Positions 52,521-61,643 of a DNA stretch of 64,000 nt are shown in pieces. The stretch is from Chryseotalea sanaruensis (GTDB lineage Bacteria; Bacteroidota; Bacteroidia; Cytophagales; Cyclobacteriaceae). The translations under genes and the position numbers were made by a program. How positions within the stretch are numbered: the stretch's first letter is position 1; every line of letters starts with the position of its first letter. The notes beneath the pieces are model-generated. The model did not search any database. It was not told where the DNA came from and worked only from the letters and a program-made list of their open reading frames with translations. The DNA is taken from contig NZ_BHXQ01000001.1 of assembly GCF_003990915.1 (NCBI RefSeq), forward strand, positions 427,402 through 491,401. The letters are read 5' to 3'.

Positions 52521-54764
52521 TTATTTGTTTTTTAGACTCTCCTGAGTCATTCGTAAGGCTTCCAGCTGTATACGAAGGTCATGCTCAACCGATTCAAGAC
52601 CTTTGCTTGTTGCAGATTTTGCCCCTGGTTTTTCAAGGGAGGCAATCGTTTGCTGGTAGCCTACTTCTTTTTGCTGCATTTCATCCTGCATGGCAGATAG
52701 ACGTTGCATATTTTGTCGGAGGCTCTGCTCTTGCTCTTTAAGTGCCTCTGATTTTCTTTCCGCCTCAATCAGCATCTCTTTCATACCCGCAGACTTATAG
52801 GCAATGGTTATAATATCCGCTACAGATTTTGCAAAATCAACTTCCTCGGGTGACCATGGCTTTTGAATGCCCTGATGCTCGCAGCAAATAACGCCTCCAA
52901 CCTTTCCGTTTATAAAAAATGGAACATCCAGCATTGATTTAATATTAAGTACATCGAGATATCCGGTTTTAAATTCGGCAATGGCTTCATGGTTAAATGC
53001 ATCTTGGGCAACGATTACTTCTTCTGTTTCAATTGACTCGAAGTAACGGGGTAAATCTTTTTTATAAAGCGTCATGCCGGCAGTGAAACTATTCTTTTCC
53101 TGTTCATAGAGTTTTACAAGCTCTATGCTTTTTGTTTCACTATGGTAAGCCCAAACGGCTGATCGTGTTATACCAAATCTTTGTGTAAGTGATTTGGTCA
53201 CTGCTTCAAGTGCCAAACTCAAATCTCCATTCTGAACATGTTCGTTGCGTGTTAGGTCAAGCAGTAGTTTACGATTAGCCAGGATTTCCTCAGCTTTGCG
53301 GGATTCCAACTTGAGTAGTTCTTCACTTTTGTTTTTCAACAACACATCATTAGTAATGTCTTTTGTGAACACACAAGCACCCATTATTTCATTTTCCTGA
53401 TTGTAAACGGGTGTGGTGGTAATTTCATAATGTTTACCGAAGTACTCTTCATTGAAAACAATTGTTTCGCCATGGAATACACGATCGTATCTATCTTTAA
53501 CTGCGGCACGATCTCCTTTGGTAAACGAAAAGACATCCATGCCTTCTTTCAACTCAATACCCTGTACTTTAAAACTCTGGTAAATGAATTTGTTGATTAC
53601 CGCTACCTTATAATTGCGGTCTATGGTCATCATGGCATCTTTAGCTGCATCAAGAATGCTACGCAGGTAAGCTTCTTTGTCTTGCGATTCTTTGGCCACA
53701 CGTTCCATACTTTCTTGCGTGGCCTGTAACTCTTCCATGTTCTGGCGCATCTCCTCTTCCTGTGCGCGCATTTCCTCAGCTTGTTGCTGTGACTGGTCTA
53801 GTAAGATACGCGTGCGCTCGTTAACCTTAACGGCAGAGAAAGTAGAAGCAATGCTCTCGCCAATTTTTTCACAAAAGACGATTTCATGTTGTTCAAAATC
53901 CCTGAATGATGCAACCTCAAGAACACCCACTACTTCTTGTTCAATTTTTAGGGGAACAAGTATCAGTGTGTGCGGGTTTGCTCCTCCTAATCCTGAGGTA
54001 ATGGTGATGTAATTTTTAGGAATTTTCTTGAGATGTATGGTTGCTTTTTCAAGATATGCCTGACCTACCAAACCTTCGCCAATGGCAATTTTACGTGTCA
54101 GGTATTTCTTTCTTTCAAAGGCATAAGAGGCTTTAAGTTCGAGAAATTTATTGTTTTCGTCTTCATCATTTAAGATGAAAACACCACCTTGATTCGCTTT
54201 TAAATATTTAACAACGAAGATAATAACTTCTTCAGATAGTTTGGTCATGTCGTGGTTGGCAGTACGCAATAACTCACCGAAATTTGCAAGACCTTCGGTT
54301 GCCCAAACACGCTTTTTCTCTTCCTCGGCACTGGCTTTCATTTGAACCTTCATGCTTACGAGTTCGCCAGCCAGGTTTTCTTTATTCAGATCGAAAGTTT
54401 CATCAGTGATACCCTCCAGACGGGCATTGAAATTACCCTTGCCAATTTCTCTTACAAATTCCGTTGCATAGCGAAGGTTATCTGTAATGTCGGACACAAC
54501 ATTATCAGAATTAAATGGTTTTCCGTTATTGAGCAACTGTTCGCGATTGCTATTGTCGAGCGCTTTCAATTGCAATACCTTGAGTTTCTCAGTCTTTCTG
54601 ATTTGGATGAGAAACAATACAAGAAAAGCCATAATGACTGGACCAATGATGTATGCAGCAATAGTAGCTGCCAGTATGGTGAGTATTAACACTAAGATAA
54701 TGCTTGCACCTAGGAGTACTTCCGAAGAATTCTTTTTTATCCAGGTAATAAAATCGCGCCCCAT
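52521..54764 (-). CDS. Membrane sensor with GAF-PAS-GAF domains and coiled coils, no output domain
   Basis: 747 aa. Two N-terminal hydrophobic helices (about 14-52) without a large periplasmic loop, a HAMP-like linker (about 80-140), GAF1 (about 160-315; AIGEGLVGQAYLEKATIHL), coiled coil (about 318-365) with EEMRQNMEELQATQESMERV, PAS (about 370-480), GAF2 (about 495-665) and a Gln/Glu-rich C-terminal coiled coil (about 670-747). No kinase, phosphatase, cyclase or receiver domain. It could be a methyl-accepting scaffold for the CheR/CheB pair or a partner of the SpoIIE phosphatase, with which it shares GAF and coiled-coil sequence. Confidence 0.85.
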   Translation of the reverse strand: MGRDFITWIKKNSSEVLLGASIILVLILTILAATIAAYIIGPVIMAFLVLFLIQIRKTEKLKVLQLKALDNSNREQLLNNGKPFNSDNVVSDITDNLRYATEFVREIGKGNFNARLEGITDETFDLNKENLAGELVSMKVQMKASAEEEKKRVWATEGLANFGELLRTANHDMTKLSEEVIIFVVKYLKANQGGVFILNDEDENNKFLELKASYAFERKKYLTRKIAIGEGLVGQAYLEKATIHLKKIPKNYITITSGLGGANPHTLILVPLKIEQEVVGVLEVASFRDFEQHEIVFCEKIGESIASTFSAVKVNERTRILLDQSQQQAEEMRAQEEEMRQNMEELQATQESMERVAKESQDKEAYLRSILDAAKDAMMTIDRNYKVAVINKFIYQSFKVQGIELKEGMDVFSFTKGDRAAVKDRYDRVFHGETIVFNEEYFGKHYEITTTPVYNQENEIMGACVFTKDITNDVLLKNKSEELLKLESRKAEEILANRKLLLDLTRNEHVQNGDLSLALEAVTKSLTQRFGITRSAVWAYHSETKSIELVKLYEQEKNSFTAGMTLYKKDLPRYFESIETEEVIVAQDAFNHEAIAEFKTGYLDVLNIKSMLDVPFFINGKVGGVICCEHQGIQKPWSPEEVDFAKSVADIITIAYKSAGMKEMLIEAERKSEALKEQEQSLRQNMQRLSAMQDEMQQKEVGYQQTIASLEKPGAKSATSKGLESVEHDLRIQLEALRMTQESLKNK

Positions 54765-55001
54765 ATAAACAGCTTATTGAAAGCCGAATATATCTAAAAT
54801 CAACTTAATAAGCCGATGGATTTTTGAATAAAATATTTACTTGGTTACGGGCAGTTCCATAAAGTTTTAAATGGCAAGAATCCCTGGGTTTTATTACTTA
54901 TAGTTCTTCTGAGCTTCGCTTATAGAACGACTGTCTCTTTCAGCTTTAGGATTTACATTCAAAGCGAATGATTGTATTTTTTTAATGCCTGTAAGCCTGG
55001 T
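54765..55001. other. Intergenic region, no gene seen
   Basis: 237 AT-rich bases between the sensor gene start and the cytidine deaminase gene end, both minus strand. A weak AGTTCT/AGAAC inverted repeat lies near 54902-54929. The sensor gene promoter should be here, but no clear TTTG/TAnnTTTG pair was found. Confidence 0.4.
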
Positions 55002-55466
55002 TTATAAATTAACCTTGCTGAAAGCAAAAGGAAGCAATGAAGCAGCAGAAGGCGCCACAACCCATTCATGATCATGAGATAACATAATAATTTCGAAAGG
55101 AGTCGCCTGACGTTTCTCGCTTTCCAACATGACTTGGCGACAGCCACCGCAGGATGCTGCAGGTGTCAATTCTTTATGGTCTTTCTTGCGGGCTACAATA
55201 ACAACCTTCTTTATTTTTTTATCAGGATGTTGAGCATTAGCTGAAAAAACTGCTAGTCGCTCAGCACATAATCCGGCAGGGTAGGCTGCATTTTCCTGAT
55301 TGGTGCCCAGTATTACATTACCATCTTCCAGTAGTACAGCGGCAGATACATGAAAGTTTGAATAAGGTGCATAGGCATGTTCTAGCCATTCCGTAGCGCG
55401 ATGTGCCAAGTATTGTGTTTCAGGATCTAAAACATCCAGGCTTTTAAAATATTTAAAATCACTCAT
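55002..55466 (-). CDS. cdd: Cytidine deaminase
   Basis: 154 aa. The zinc and catalytic motifs of small tetrameric cytidine deaminases are present: CAERLAVFSANAQ (Cys ligand and catalytic Glu) and PAASCGGCRQVMLE (CxxC ligands), plus APYSNFHVSAAVL near the N-terminus. It deaminates cytidine and deoxycytidine for pyrimidine salvage in the cytoplasm. ATG start at 55466, divergent from the saccharopine dehydrogenase gene. Confidence 0.94.
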   Translation of the reverse strand: MSDFKYFKSLDVLDPETQYLAHRATEWLEHAYAPYSNFHVSAAVLLEDGNVILGTNQENAAYPAGLCAERLAVFSANAQHPDKKIKKVVIVARKKDHKELTPAASCGGCRQVMLESEKRQATPFEIIMLSHDHEWVVAPSAASLLPFAFSKVNL

Positions 55467-55556
55467 GAAGACTGTAAGTTAAGCAAAAAAAGTATAAGGA
55501 TATCAACGTTGTATTTGACGTTCGAAACAAGAAAAAATTACAGTAATTTGCTGCTC

Positions 55557-56894
55557 ATGAAATGTATACTTGTACTGGGTGCCGGTCGCTCTTCTTCCTG
55601 TTTAATAGATTATTTGCTTAAAGAAGCAAAGCTTAATGATTGGCATATTGTGGTAGGGGACTTATCAGTTGAAGCGGCCAGAGAGAAGGTTGGAGAACAT
55701 AAGAATGGTGAAGGCATATTCTTCTCCATTGATGACGTAGCCTTGAGCAGCACATGGATTGCTAAAGCCGATTGCGTTATTTCACTATTGCCAGCATTTT
55801 TACATCTCAAGGTGGCTATGCTATGCCTTGAATTGAACAAGCATTTACTGACGGCCAGTTACATCTCGCCTGAAATGAAGGCAATGCATGAAGAGGCAGT
55901 AAAGAAGAATTTGTTATTCCTCAATGAATGTGGTCTTGATCCCGGCATCGATCACATGAGTGCTATGCTGATTATTGATAAGATTCACGATAAGAAGGGC
56001 AAGCTTATTTCATTTGAATCGTATACTGGTGGCTTGATTGCACCTGAGACTGATCCTGAAAATCCATGGCGATATAAATTTACATGGAATGCACGCAATG
56101 TAGTAATGGCTGGACATGGTACAGCCAGGTTTTTGGAAGCTGGACAATTTAAGTACGTACCTTATCAGCAATTGTTTACAAGAACTACATCAATAGAAGT
56201 GCCTGGCTTTGGTGCCTATGAAGGTTACGCCAATAGAGACTCGTTGCAATATATTGATACCTATGGATTAAAGGATATCCGTACCATGATACGCGGTACC
56301 CTGCGTAACAAAGGCTATTGCGATGCATGGAATGTATTAGTTCAATTGGGCTGTTGTGATGAAGGCTATGTTTTGGAGAACCTACCTGCAATGACGCACC
56401 AATCCTTTATTGAGACATATCTTAGGTCGGGTTCAGGTACAGTTGAAGATCGTTTGTGCCAACAGTTTAAACTAGATAAAGAAGGTGAGGAGATTAAACG
56501 TTTACGATGGTCTGGTTTCTTTTCTGATGAAAAAATAGGGATGATGAAGGGGACGCCAGCTCAGGTGGTTGAACACATTCTGTCAAAGCGCTGGACTTTA
56601 TCACCACTGGATAAAGATATGATAGTGATGTGGCACAGGTTCATTTATTCAATAGGTGATCAGTTATATGAAGTGCAAGCCTCACTGGTTGCTAAAGGTG
56701 ATGATTCAATATCTACGGCTATGGCTAAAACAGTTGGATGGCCACTGGCTATTGCCGCCAAACTTTTGATGTTGGGCAAAATTACGGAACGTGGTGTTTG
56801 TATGCCCATAATGCCATCGTTGTATGAACCAATATTAGAAGAGCTTGATGGCTTAGGTATTCGTATGCATGAAGATGAGAGGAGGATAAAATAA
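55557..56894 (+). CDS. Saccharopine dehydrogenase family protein (LYS9-like), copy 2
   Basis: 445 aa from the ATG at 55557; a longer frame upstream is rejected because the Rossmann motif CILVLGAGRSSSCLIDYLL should be near the N-terminus. Then come ADCVISLLPAFLHLKVA, ECGLDPGIDHMSAMLIID and SYTGGLIAPETDPENPWRYK, the substrate-domain signature of saccharopine reductase, and AKTVGWPLAIAAKLLMLG at the end. This copy is closer to the classical enzyme than the one at 33903. It interconverts saccharopine and glutamate plus aminoadipate semialdehyde. It converges on the acyltransferase gene with two bases between. Confidence 0.88.
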   Translation: MKCILVLGAGRSSSCLIDYLLKEAKLNDWHIVVGDLSVEAAREKVGEHKNGEGIFFSIDDVALSSTWIAKADCVISLLPAFLHLKVAMLCLELNKHLLTASYISPEMKAMHEEAVKKNLLFLNECGLDPGIDHMSAMLIIDKIHDKKGKLISFESYTGGLIAPETDPENPWRYKFTWNARNVVMAGHGTARFLEAGQFKYVPYQQLFTRTTSIEVPGFGAYEGYANRDSLQYIDTYGLKDIRTMIRGTLRNKGYCDAWNVLVQLGCCDEGYVLENLPAMTHQSFIETYLRSGSGTVEDRLCQQFKLDKEGEEIKRLRWSGFFSDEKIGMMKGTPAQVVEHILSKRWTLSPLDKDMIVMWHRFIYSIGDQLYEVQASLVAKGDDSISTAMAKTVGWPLAIAAKLLMLGKITERGVCMPIMPSLYEPILEELDGLGIRMHEDERRIK

Positions 56895-56896
56895 TA

Positions 56897-57967
56897 CTAG
56901 TTTCTTTTCAGTTTTGTATAAGTAAGTAAGCTAAGTGGTAGCGATGCCAGGAAAAGAAATGTCAGCTTGCTGTCTTTTGTTATCAGATAAAAAAGAAGAC
57001 TTATTAATCCATAATAAACAGGTGTAGTAAAAACTCCCAGGGCAAACTTTACTGAACTGATAAACTGCGGGTCTTTGATTTTATTTTTAATTAAAGCCTT
57101 TATCCACCAATACTGAAGTCCATGCGATAGATAGACATAGAGTTGTATTGGCAGAAGTAGAATTGAAAGCACGGTATTAGGCTTCTTTACATCCGATTTT
57201 TCAGGATATTGAGCTGCCACTTTGCAGTCGGCATCAAACTGCTTGATCATATCTGAATGATATTCTCTGTTACTGATTAAATGTTGTTTTCGCTCGAGGT
57301 ACTCACTTTCAGGTTTTAAATCTAAAGCAAGTGATTTAATAGCTTTATACGCCTCTTCAACCAGCAAGTCGAGTTTCTCTCTTTCAGTTTCTGCCTTTGC
57401 AATAATGGAATTAACCGATAGTGAATCACCAATGTTGAGAAGTACACGCGCATTAAAACCATGATGTTCAGTGTAATGAATACCGAAGGGAACGATGCGC
57501 AAGGGTACATCAGGATGCTGGCTATTAAACATTAGGGCTAAACGCGCAAAGCCTTTTTGAAAATTACGCATGCTCCACGGTTCATTGTGATTGGCCTCAG
57601 GGAAAAGCAGAATTACTTCATCCTTTTTCATCAGATCAACACAATCTTGTAAAATGATGTCGTTGTTTTTAAGTGTACCAAAACCATCGCGAAAGCGGTA
57701 GATTGGTTTAAGGTGAAGAATGCTTAATAATTTGGCAGCCCATGGTTTATTAAAAACACCAGCTCTGGTTAAATAATATGGATTTCGTGATCCAGAGCAA
57801 GTCATGAGAATAGCATCAATAAACGCATTTTGATGATTGGCTATAAAAATGAGTGGCCCCTGAGTTGGTATTTTTTCTTTACCCTTTACCTGCCACTGCT
57901 GATAATAAAATCTTAGACCAAGGCTGCAATACGATTTTAAGAAACGATAGGTAAAAGAAGGATTCAT
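56897..57967 (-). CDS. 1-acylglycerol-3-phosphate acyltransferase-like (PlsC) protein
   Basis: 356 aa. The N-terminal catalytic domain has NHQNAFIDAILM (the NHx4D motif), FPEANHNEPWSMRNFQKG in the place of the FPEG block, and a third block around VPLRIVPFGIHY. A helical C-terminal part with two or three hydrophobic segments follows (about 270-350). Such proteins transfer acyl groups to glycerol-phosphate or other lipids at the inner membrane. The altered FPEA block leaves the substrate open. The start overlaps the symporter end by four bases. Confidence 0.85.
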   Translation of the reverse strand: MNPSFTYRFLKSYCSLGLRFYYQQWQVKGKEKIPTQGPLIFIANHQNAFIDAILMTCSGSRNPYYLTRAGVFNKPWAAKLLSILHLKPIYRFRDGFGTLKNNDIILQDCVDLMKKDEVILLFPEANHNEPWSMRNFQKGFARLALMFNSQHPDVPLRIVPFGIHYTEHHGFNARVLLNIGDSLSVNSIIAKAETEREKLDLLVEEAYKAIKSLALDLKPESEYLERKQHLISNREYHSDMIKQFDADCKVAAQYPEKSDVKKPNTVLSILLLPIQLYVYLSHGLQYWWIKALIKNKIKDPQFISSVKFALGVFTTPVYYGLISLLFYLITKDSKLTFLFLASLPLSLLTYTKLKRN

Positions 57968-58860
57968 GTAGATTGAAAGATCGCTTTACGCCTGATTAAA
58001 TAAGAAAAAACAAAACCACTGATTAAATGCCAAACGCCCCACCAGGCAGCTACTAATGCCATGGAGCCATTTCCATCAAAAAATGTGAAGATCAGTACAA
58101 GACCAAGTCCTGAGTTCTGTATACCGGTTTCTATAGCAATTGTTCTATTAACAGCCTCGTCATTTTTTAACAGGTAACTAAAAAGGTAAGCACCCATTAA
58201 TCCAAGTGCATTGTGTAATACAACAATCCAGAATACGGTTAATATATGGTTGGTAAAGGCTTCTTGGTTATTGTAAAGTGCCACCAGTATAAAGGCAATC
58301 AACATAATTATAGATAAGATTCTTACTGTCTTTGCAATTTTTAAAGTTGTTTCGCTTAAATAATGTGCGAAAAGCATGCCTGCTAAAAGTGGTAGTAGTA
58401 AAATACCAATCATGTTGTAGAACAAATCGAAAAAATTAATTTCAAATGATTTGATGTGAATACTTAATTCAGGAAAGATTGAAGCCCAGGTAAAAAAGCT
58501 AAGTGGAGTAAGTATAAATGCGAAGAGTGATGAAAAGGCAGTAAGAGTTACAGATAAGGCAAGATTTCCTTTTGCTAACAATGTAAAGAAGTTTGAAGCA
58601 TTGCCCCCTGGGCAAGCAGCAACTAAAATCATTCCTAATGCCAACCCAGGTGCGGGCTCGAAGAGATAGATTAAAACAATAGTACCAAGTGGAAGCAAAA
58701 GGTATTGAGACAAGAATCCGGTTAGGAGTGCCTTTTTATTATTGCGCAATTGAAAGAAATGAGCGGGCTTTATTTCCAGGGCAACCCCAAACATAATAAA
58801 AGCCAAGCACAGATTTAGCGCAAACAGGGAAGAAGGAGAGAAGTGCAGTTGTGGTTCCAC
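57964..58860 (-). CDS. Bile acid:sodium symporter (BASS/SBF) family protein
   Basis: 298 aa with nine or ten hydrophobic helices. The family motif ACPGGNASNFFTLLAKGN and the later ETGIQNSGLGLVLIFTFF, which line the sodium sites in BASS structures, are clear. It imports organic anions with Na+ at the inner membrane; bacterial substrates vary (pantoate, keto acids and others). GTG start. It overlaps the acyltransferase gene by four bases. Confidence 0.9.
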   Translation of the reverse strand: MEPQLHFSPSSLFALNLCLAFIMFGVALEIKPAHFFQLRNNKKALLTGFLSQYLLLPLGTIVLIYLFEPAPGLALGMILVAACPGGNASNFFTLLAKGNLALSVTLTAFSSLFAFILTPLSFFTWASIFPELSIHIKSFEINFFDLFYNMIGILLLPLLAGMLFAHYLSETTLKIAKTVRILSIIMLIAFILVALYNNQEAFTNHILTVFWIVVLHNALGLMGAYLFSYLLKNDEAVNRTIAIETGIQNSGLGLVLIFTFFDGNGSMALVAAWWGVWHLISGFVFSYLIRRKAIFQST

Positions 58861-58894
58861 TCGCTTAATTTGTTTGAAAGATAAAAATATCTTT

Positions 58895-59350
58895 TCAATT
58901 TAAACCCTGCTCGTAGCCAATATCGGCAGGCAAGTGTGTGCCATTTGCGGCATTAACGGCCAACTGGTCACAACGCTCATTTTCAGGATGTCCGGCATGG
59001 CCTTTTATCCAGGTGAAACGAGGTTTTAATTTTTTGTGGAGTGGTATATAACGAAGCCATAAATCTACATTGGCTTTGTCTTTAAAGTTTTTCTTTTCCC
59101 AGTTCCATAGCCAGCCTTTCTCCACTGAATCAACTACATATTTGGAATCAGAAAATATCATGACAGGCAAGTCATTTTTCTTAATGGCCTCTAATCCCGT
59201 GATTACAGCCAGAAGCTCCATTCTATTATTGGTTGTTAAACGAAAGCCCTGTGATAGCTCTTTTTCGTGGGCACCAAATTTAAGAATAGTACCAAAACCC
59301 CCAGGCCCAGGATTGCCCTGTGCGGCCCCATCCGTATAAATGCGGATCAT
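58895..59350 (-). CDS. rnhA: Ribonuclease HI
   Basis: 151 aa, the normal length. It begins MIRIYTDGAAQGNPGPGGFG with catalytic Asp7; the other acidic residues are in NRMELLAVITGLEAI (Glu), IFSDSKYVVD (Asp) and near NERCDQLAVNAA (Asp). It removes the RNA strand of RNA-DNA hybrids. Motif KGHAGHPENERCD is the RNase HI handle and active-site loop. Same strand as marC, which ends two bases away. Confidence 0.97.
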   Translation of the reverse strand: MIRIYTDGAAQGNPGPGGFGTILKFGAHEKELSQGFRLTTNNRMELLAVITGLEAIKKNDLPVMIFSDSKYVVDSVEKGWLWNWEKKNFKDKANVDLWLRYIPLHKKLKPRFTWIKGHAGHPENERCDQLAVNAANGTHLPADIGYEQGLN

Positions 59351-59352
59351 GC

Positions 59353-59922
59353 TTAAAAGCTAAAATTACTTTTGAAAATCTTAACAGCAATGGCGAGTAG
59401 AATTACACCAAATACCCGCCTTAATACTGCGAAGCCAGATTTACCGATTACACGTTCAAGCCAGGCCGATGAACGCAAAACCAGATATACAAAAGCAAGA
59501 TTTACCACAATGCCAACCAATACGTTGACCTCGGCATACACCGCACGTAGCGATAAGATTGTTGTTAAAGTTCCGGCACCTGCAATTAAGGGAAAAGCCA
59601 ACGGTACAACCGATCCAGAGCCCGAAGCTTCCGGATCATCTTTGATTAGTGTGATACCCAGAATCATTTCCATGGCTACTATAAAAATCACTATGGCACC
59701 AGCCACAGCAAACGAAGCGACATCCAGGCCAAAAAGTTTTAAAATGGATTGACCAAGGAATAAGAAGCCTACCATTAATACAGCTGAGATAATGGTTGCT
59801 TTTTCAGATTGAATGCGCCCCTCTCTTTTTCGAATGATGATAATAAAAGGGATAGATCCTAAAATATCGATTACAGAGAAAAGGATCAGTGATACTGAGA
59901 ATATTTCCTTGAGGTCTAGCAT
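59353..59922 (-). CDS. MarC family integral membrane protein
   Basis: 189 aa with six hydrophobic helices. The family motif in LVPLAFPLIAGAGTLTTIL-type form (VVPLAFPLIAGAGTLTT) and SVIDILGSIPFI near the start are clear. MarC/UPF0056 proteins sit in the inner membrane; the early multiple-antibiotic-resistance link was not confirmed and the function is unknown. It ends two bases before rnhA. Confidence 0.9.
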   Translation of the reverse strand: MLDLKEIFSVSLILFSVIDILGSIPFIIIIRKREGRIQSEKATIISAVLMVGFLFLGQSILKLFGLDVASFAVAGAIVIFIVAMEMILGITLIKDDPEASGSGSVVPLAFPLIAGAGTLTTILSLRAVYAEVNVLVGIVVNLAFVYLVLRSSAWLERVIGKSGFAVLRRVFGVILLAIAVKIFKSNFSF

Positions 59923-59926
59923 GGCG

Positions 59927-59934
59927 CAAATTTA
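59927..59934 (-). promoter_or_regulatory. Candidate -7 element for the MarC gene
   Basis: On the minus strand TAAATTTG fits TAnnTTTG and ends four bases before the ATG at 59922, which implies a very short or absent leader. The -33 element was not identified. Confidence 0.45.
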
Positions 59935-60086
59935 CTATTTATTTTATGTGTAGCTTCATTTGCCACAGATAACACAGATTGCCACAGAAAGAATTTTAGT
60001 TATCTGATACTTTTGGGAGACCCTAGATATTTTGATAGCAGTACTTTGGCAAAGAAAATTCCTTTACCAATACCCTTGTCTGTATT

Positions 60087-61151
60087 TTATTTTGACTTGA
60101 AATCCGATAAAAACTTTTGCAATGCCTTAATTTCTTTGGTTTGAAGTGCAGGGAAGTTGGCTATTCGAAAAGTAGTTGACTTCAGGTCCCCATATCCCTC
60201 GCCAAGTATGTAACCTGCCTTTTTTGCTTTTGATTTTATTAAGCTTACATTGAATGGATCAGATATAATGGGCAGTACAGTTTGCGACTGTACAGCGGAA
60301 TTTTCAATCAGCAGACTTAAACCTTTTTGCTTTTGTATGAAATCTTTCCATTGTTTAAATCTTGCTTGCGTTTGTTTGTGAATGGCTTTAATACTTTCCT
60401 GTTTCTCCATAACCCGCATGAGTAAGTAAATGGCCAATACATTAGGAGTATGCGTAGTTTGCCAAACTTCCATCATGTTAACCATGGCTGGTAAGCTGTT
60501 ATAATGAAGTCGCTCGTTAAGGTTGCGAACTCTTTCAATAGCTTTAGGAGAACAAACCATCACAGCAAGACCTGCAGGTAAGCCAAAGCATTTTTGAACG
60601 GAAGCAAACCACACATCTGCCTGTTTAAAATCCAAGAATATACCAGCCATTGACGAAGTGGCATCTACTGCAATGATAGCTCCAGGGTTGTTTGACCTGA
60701 AGCGCTTAAGGATATCGTTGCTTACCTGTGTACCATTGCTGGTTTCGTTTTGGGTAAGACAGATTAAAGCCTGTTGATAAGGAAATACGTATTCTTCTGG
60801 ATGTAATGCCTCTTCCCGGCTAAAAAGGATGCCCTCTGCCTGATGATTTAAGGCAACAGTATAATCAAACCATTTTTTACCAAATGCCCCGTTGAAAAGA
60901 TGATAACTCTTTTCGCCACTAAGGGATTGTGCCAGAATTTCCCAACATTCGGTAGCAGACGAAGTATATAGAATGGTGTAGTTTTTAGGAATAGAAAGTT
61001 TTTGCTTGAGCAGTCGATCAGTTTTTTTGGCCAAGGCAATAAACTCCGGACTTCTGTGATTTATGCTTACAATACCTTCTTTCACTGCATCCTTAACATA
61101 GGCAGGAATGGTATCATAAACGCGTGAGGGGCCAGGATAGAAAGAAACCAT
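60087..61151 (-). CDS. Class V aminotransferase, phosphoserine/alanine-glyoxylate type
   Basis: 354 aa from the ATG at 61151; a longer frame would start inside aroQ. It begins MVSFYPGPSRVYDTIP, and the PLP lysine is in WFASVQKCFGLPAGLAVMV, typical of class V enzymes of the SerC and alanine-glyoxylate group. SSATECWEIL supplies the phosphate-binding loop. In Bacteroidota such proteins often serve as phosphoserine aminotransferase, which is possible here, but serine-pathway genes are not adjacent. It starts one base after the aroQ end. Confidence 0.85.
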   Translation of the reverse strand: MVSFYPGPSRVYDTIPAYVKDAVKEGIVSINHRSPEFIALAKKTDRLLKQKLSIPKNYTILYTSSATECWEILAQSLSGEKSYHLFNGAFGKKWFDYTVALNHQAEGILFSREEALHPEEYVFPYQQALICLTQNETSNGTQVSNDILKRFRSNNPGAIIAVDATSSMAGIFLDFKQADVWFASVQKCFGLPAGLAVMVCSPKAIERVRNLNERLHYNSLPAMVNMMEVWQTTHTPNVLAIYLLMRVMEKQESIKAIHKQTQARFKQWKDFIQKQKGLSLLIENSAVQSQTVLPIISDPFNVSLIKSKAKKAGYILGEGYGDLKSTTFRIANFPALQTKEIKALQKFLSDFKSK

Positions 61152-61152
61152 T

Positions 61153-61581
61153 TTATAAATTCTTGTAACGTTCAAAATATTCAATGGCCATCGCATAGCC
61201 TTCTAATCCGAAACCAGAAAGCAGTCCAATGCATTTTGATGTAATCAGACTTTTATGCCTGTATTCTTCTCGTGCATAAATATTGGAAATATGAACCTCG
61301 ATCGTCTTTATTTTAACAGCACCTAAAGCATCGTGCAAAGCAACGGAAGTATGGGTATAGGCACCGGCATTCAGAATAATACCATCAAATGAAAATCCTA
61401 CTTCATGAATTTTGTTAATCAGCTCACCTTCAATGTTGGATTGATAATAGTGAAGCTCATTTGCAGGGAAACGTTTTTGTAGTTCCTCAAAATAATTATT
61501 GAAATCACGACTTCCGTATATGCTTTCCTCTCTTACCCCCAATAGGTTAAGGTTGGGGCCATTAATAATTTGGATTTTCAT
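61153..61581 (-). CDS. aroQ: Type II 3-dehydroquinate dehydratase
   Basis: 142 aa. Motifs of the type II enzyme: IINGPNLNLLGVREESIYGS with the catalytic Tyr, the flexible-loop Arg in the same segment, ILNAGAYTHTSVALHDAL, and EVHISNIYAREEYRHKSLI with the catalytic His. It converts 3-dehydroquinate to 3-dehydroshikimate in aromatic amino acid synthesis. TAATTTG six bases upstream of the ATG is a near-match to the -7 element. Confidence 0.95.
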   Translation of the reverse strand: MKIQIINGPNLNLLGVREESIYGSRDFNNYFEELQKRFPANELHYYQSNIEGELINKIHEVGFSFDGIILNAGAYTHTSVALHDALGAVKIKTIEVHISNIYAREEYRHKSLITSKCIGLLSGFGLEGYAMAIEYFERYKNL

Positions 61582-61643
61582 GCTCCAAATTACAATGTTT
61601 TAGAAGCTGATAATGCGTAAAACTTATTTTTTTGTTTGAAAAG

